Of a DNA stretch of 64,000 bases, positions 60,340 to 64,000 are shown in pieces (the stretch's first letter is position 1; each line of letters begins with the position of its first letter). Both the position numbers and the translations under genes were made by a program. This DNA comes from Mytilisepta virgata (taxonomy: Eukaryota; Mollusca; Bivalvia; Mytilida; Mytilidae). A model generated the notes under the pieces. That model had not been told where the DNA came from and did not search any database. It saw nothing but the letters and a program-made list of their open reading frames with translations. The stretch is from the NCBI GenBank assembly GCA_028015205.1, contig CM051519.1:41769979-41833978 (forward strand). The letters run 5' to 3'.

Positions 60340-63300
60340 CTAAAACAAATATAATAAACTGTGTTTAATTCTAATTATAATTATCCTCAATTTAAGTGAA
60401 ATTAAGGAAATATTTCGGTCTTACTCAAGTTAGAAAACATATGCCCCATTTCCTGTTGTTGTGTATTTGTTTTGTTTGTTTGTTTGTTTTTTTTTTTGGG
60501 GGGGGGGGGGGGTAATAAACCTAAGACAAAAAATAAACAGAACCTGCTATAACAATCAGAACACAGGTCTTCTTCATATATAGTGAAGGTAGCAATGAGA
60601 ATAAGAATAAAGTAAGAATAAGAATCAATCACCAGCAACAATATACAAGAGTAGGAATGTCAAACACCATTTGGTACAATGTAAGATTTCCAGTAGTCTT
60701 AAAGCCTCATTCCAGACTGGAAATTTTAGCCTTAGGTGTTTGAGATTTCCAACTCTGGCACAATAAACAGTGTTTGATTCTTTACAATTTTACATTGTAT
60801 CTCATTTTGATTTGACCATTCCTTTCTAAAGTTCTGAAAAACAATGTTTGTCATAATCAGCCTAACTTTTGCACTTTTCATTAGGTTTAAAAAAATTTTA
60901 AATATATACATGTTTAAAACAAATGTTTTGTTAGCGACCTTCTCTTTGTTAACACCTACATGTATATGTAAAATTTAGCATTATGCCATATTGTTTCAAC
61001 CCTAAATGAGTAGCAAAGGTATCTGCAATTCATATTTCATTAAAAAAGATCCCTTTTCCCCTGATTATCATCATCTGAAACTCACAGCCGGTGCTACACT
61101 TACCAACCACGGTCAATTCATCCATTTTTTCTTGTTCTCATGAATAATTTGTGAACCATTTTGATTGGTTTTAACATGATTCTGTGGTGGAAATACAGCC
61201 AATCAAGTGATAGATATAAACAGACAAGCCTTGGATCGAGATATACATTGTATGTCATCACCAGTATAGAATTTCCAGTGTATTTTTGATCGATTTTCAA
61301 TGAAGAAAGATATACATGTAGTTTTCAAACAAATTACGCAAGTTTTAATTTGTTCTGCTATATTTTGAAAGTAACCGCAATACTGAATAAAAAAACTGCA
61401 TGATGCACATGGAATTTATTATTGGTGCTGCCATTTTTTGTTTGTATTACTATTTCTGGTTCCAAAGCACTATTCCAATGTCCACAGTGGAGAACGCCAC
61501 TTTTGTTATTGCTTACAATTTCATTGTTCAATTTATTTCATGAATATTCATGAAAACAAGAAACTAGAGGCTCCTAGGAGCCTGTATCTCTCACCTGGAC
61601 CTTCAGCAGATCTCAAACCACATTTTAGTCTCAATTGGAGCGGTACGGTAGTATCAGAGGAGAAGACCTTCAAGGAATTTTACACAAACTAAGTTTGATT
61701 GAGGCAGCCATCATAGTTTAGAATCCAGATCACTGAAAACAATTCTGAAAGAGCTAAGACCATTGCTACCAAGTCTGGTTCCAATGGTTTCAGACAATAA
61801 GACTTTAGATGATTTTTTCCACAAGATCCAGTCCTATATGTTAAACTAAGTTTGGCTATGGCAGTCATCTTGGTCAACATTCTGGGTGACTGGACAGAAT
61901 TCTAAAAGAGGACCGTCTGTGGACCACTGCTGCCAAGTCTATTTTCTATTTAGCAAGTGGTTTCAGACAAGAAGATTTTAAAATATTTCCAAGGATCCTA
62001 TCATTAACTAAGTTCGGCTGTGGTGGCCATCATGGTATACAGTGTCAGTCTTCAGACACAACTCTGAAAAAGGACCATCTGAAGACAATGATGGACAATT
62101 GCTGCAAACTTAAGTTCAAACTGGTCAAGTGGTTATAGACAAAAAGAAGATTTTTGAATGAATTTTCCCATTCGGTCCTATGTTAAACTAAGTTCGTCTG
62201 TGGTTGCCATCTTTGATTTCCAATTGGCCCCAATTGCAAAGTAACAACTCTTTATAGAAACACATTTGTAAAGTTTGGGTTCAGTAAGGTTTATCGTTCT
62301 TGAGAAGTTTTTCAAAGTTCAGCCAATCAGAAATCAGAATAGGCTCTGGTGGCCATGTTTCTTGATCAATCGGCACCAAGTTACAACTCTTGGAAAGGAT
62401 CTTACAAAGAACATCTCTGCCAAGTTTTATCAAATTCTGTTCAGTGGTTCTTAAGAAGATCAAAATGTGAAAAGTTAATGGATGATGGACAACTGATGCC
62501 AAGTGACGGTAATACATGAATAAAATGACCCACAGTCAGTAAATGTAGCAATGCATAAGAAGTGCGACCGCCAATGAGTTTCTGACAATGCCTGATAATA
62601 CATGTGTAATTCCAAATTTTTCATATACCAGTACTCAAAGACTACATGTATATTTAAGTTTTCAAATTAGCAGATATAATTGAAATACATTGTACACTGT
62701 ATTTGCAACTGAGGCAACCACTTTTTTATGATTTCCAGTGGACTTTGACATTTAATGTTTACCTCATGCCAACACCCAATATACAACTGTAACATTATAT
62801 TATTCTTATATCAAATGCAGTGTAATGAACTCTCACTATACATGTATATGCAAGTTAAAAACCACATTGTGAATTATTAAATTTCATGTAACAAACCCCT
62901 CTCATTGGGGGGTTGTCAGGTCATAATATGGAAACCTGATCATACATGTAGATCATAGTGGGTAACGTGCTTGGAGAATTTCACACTCCCTGAACGCTAA
63001 AGACCCCTTCTGTATTTTCGAAAAAGAGTAGGCTAATGGCCGCTACAGAAGGCTAAATTATCCGACCCTACCCAACCCTCCTTTTACAGTGGCAGTCAAA
63101 ATTGGTTCCCCTTTGTCCCTTCCCAACCCTATTTGAATTGTTGCCCAAATAGTCATCAGCATATGACAAAGGCATGGCTTATTTTTATCACATGGTTACC
63201 TATGGTAATATAATTTGTTCAAAGATTTTAACAAATTGATCTTTGTGTTCTTCAAATTAATTGTTTAAAATACAATTTTCAGCTTTTAACAAACTTACTA

Positions 63301-64000
63301 AATAAATTTCACTATGAACTGTAATTCTAAATTTAAGTTGAACAGTACTGTAAGCTAGCATGTACATGAAATATTAACATTTTTCTGATAATACATTTTT
63401 ACAGTATACATCTTACACAAAACTAAAGGTTTAGTTCATGTTCTAGGCTACTTTTATTTTTTATTAGATGCTGTGTTATGATAGGGTTTTCCCTAGGTCA
63501 TTTTAGCATGGCGCTGCACCATGCCCCCATCTTTGAGTACATGTACCATACTGCCCTCTGAAGCCTTTTTAGAAAGTGCCTTGAGAATACTTTAGTTGCC
63601 CTCTAAAATAGCATTCAGAAGACCCTTTCAGGGACCCCATTTCTATCAAAGTAAGTTTTTTTATTGCCTTTAAACAGATTTATAGCAGTTTTTTAAACCT
63701 AATTTAGGAATGAAAGGTGTTAATTATTCTCAAGTGTTTGATTGCAGGGCTAACATAGTGATTTACTGTTTTACCAATTAAGAAATTTTCCCCATGCTGT
63801 GAAATAGGATGCCCTCATATTTAACAATGACATGCTAAATTGCCCCCACTAGGGAAAAGATACTATGCCTTCACATATTTCTGGGGAAAACTCTATACTA
63901 CTGCATACATGTATATTTCCACATGCAAGTACATTAAACCTTAGTTATGACAGAAAAAAACCCCAAGAAAAAAGGTCCACAAATATTACCTGAATGTGTA
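56969..64000 (-). CDS. C2H2 zinc-finger protein with AT-hooks, 3' part of gene
   Basis: Likely nuclear DNA-binding regulator. Two exons visible: 63990-64000 (11 nt, continuing off the window) and 56969-60339, joined G|GT to read THSG-IRKFGC, a normal zinc-finger linker. The last exon encodes 1122 residues. Two C2H2 fingers come first (CTYCGKAFRHADNLRVHLRQ with H; CNMCDFKFRQKSSLRYHLQK with VH), joined by TNEKPVS. More fingers probably lie upstream. Then a long charged, disordered region with AT-hook-like motifs (GRRGRKK, KKRGRKPK, AGRPRKI; about 59325-59480), an acidic stretch, and two PLNLS motifs (58258-58311), CtBP-type. The Ser/Pro-rich tail has an alanine run and ends NHRFYE. I cannot name the orthologue. 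Confidence 0.88.
60340..61562 (-). other. Intron of the zinc-finger gene, left part
   Basis: Contains a T-run followed by a G-run of 15 (60498-60512) and otherwise AT-rich sequence. No exon or repeat family seen. Confidence 0.5.
61563..62530 (-). repeat. AGCTCACCTG-family repeat, reverse copy in the zinc-finger intron
   Basis: Begins CTAGAGGCTCCTAGGAGCCT with TCTCACCTGG and ends TGGACAACTGATGCCAAGTG. The inner units are reverse complements of those at 40905-46160 (AACTAAGTTTGGCTATGGCA, AAGAGGACCGTCTG, GGTTTCAGACAAGAAGA). Confidence 0.75.
62890..63150 (+). repeat. Dispersed repeat, GGAGAATTTCACACTCCCTG type, copy 2
   Basis: Same order and orientation as 39395-39720: GGGGGGTTGTCAGGTCATAA, CTTGGAGAATTTCACACTCC, AAAGACCCCTTCTGTATTTT, ATGGCCGCTACAGAAGGCTA, TTTTACAGTGGCAGTCAAAA, CCTATTTGAATTGT. 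Confidence 0.8.
63151..63989 (-). other. Intron of the zinc-finger gene, right part
   Basis: AT-rich. A stretch at 63485-63880 with GCGCTGCACCATGCCCCC, CTGCCCTCTGAA and TGCCCCCACTAGGG looks like an old dispersed repeat related in style to the hairpin-headed family, but I cannot align it firmly. No exon seen. Confidence 0.4.
63990..64000 (-). CDS. Zinc-finger gene, end of the preceding exon
   Basis: Last 11 nt of an exon cut by the window edge: T ACA CAT TCA G, then donor GTAATA. Joined to 60339 it reads T-H-S-G-I-R-K-F-G-C, the typical linker between C2H2 fingers, which confirms phase and intron. Confidence 0.75.

Overview
The window looks like nuclear DNA of a bivalve mollusc, probably mussel-like. 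It is AT-rich and intron-rich, with small exons far apart. It carries TTAGGG-type telomere-like repeats, tRNA-derived SINEs, many short inverted-repeat elements and a dense dispersed repeat family whose ends read AGCTCACCTG and CAGGTGAGCG. The species is inferred from general character; no species-specific marker was tested. I see no bacterial genes, no CRISPR array, no rRNA and no free-standing tRNA gene.

Four protein genes can be rebuilt from splice sites and reading-frame continuity. (1) A VGLL4-type transcription cofactor on the + strand (1179-11769, 5' end outside the window), with one TDU of the first kind and two tandem copies of the second kind. (2) TIMM17, the mitochondrial inner-membrane translocase subunit, on the - strand (20452-29675, seven coding exons, 168 residues, complete). 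(3) DPM3, the small membrane subunit of dolichol-phosphate mannose synthase, on the + strand (39017-46653, 97 residues, complete; the start codon is the last three bases of its exon and one exon is 30 nt). (4) The last two exons, the first only 11 nt in the window, of a large C2H2 zinc-finger protein with AT-hooks on the - strand (56969-64000). VGLL4 and TIMM17 converge, TIMM17 and DPM3 diverge, and DPM3 and the zinc-finger gene converge. They share no obvious pathway and are ordinary neighbours.

The rest is mobile-element history. 13.9-19.9 kb holds a 23-bp tandem repeat, a long palindrome, a Harbinger-like MITE and a SINE. The TIMM17 introns hold another SINE with an exact 12-bp target duplication, a fold-back, a 1.1-kb CAG-ended element and an unidentified coding-like relic. 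30-37.5 kb holds a retroelement 3' end, a SINE with a 12-bp duplication, interstitial telomeric repeats, a SINE split by a 1.27-kb inverted-repeat element, and a hAT-like element that keeps a transposase zinc finger and has a MITE inside it. 37.7-51.3 kb is mostly copies of the AGCTCACCTG family in and around DPM3, including one copy inserted in another and a 5'-truncated L1-type LINE with a 17-bp duplication.

I found no convincing new multi-gene system. The most useful observations are the extra TDU in VGLL4, the datable nested insertions, the telomere-like block, and two unidentified coding-like stretches (28007-28265 on the - strand and 35196-35276 on the + strand).
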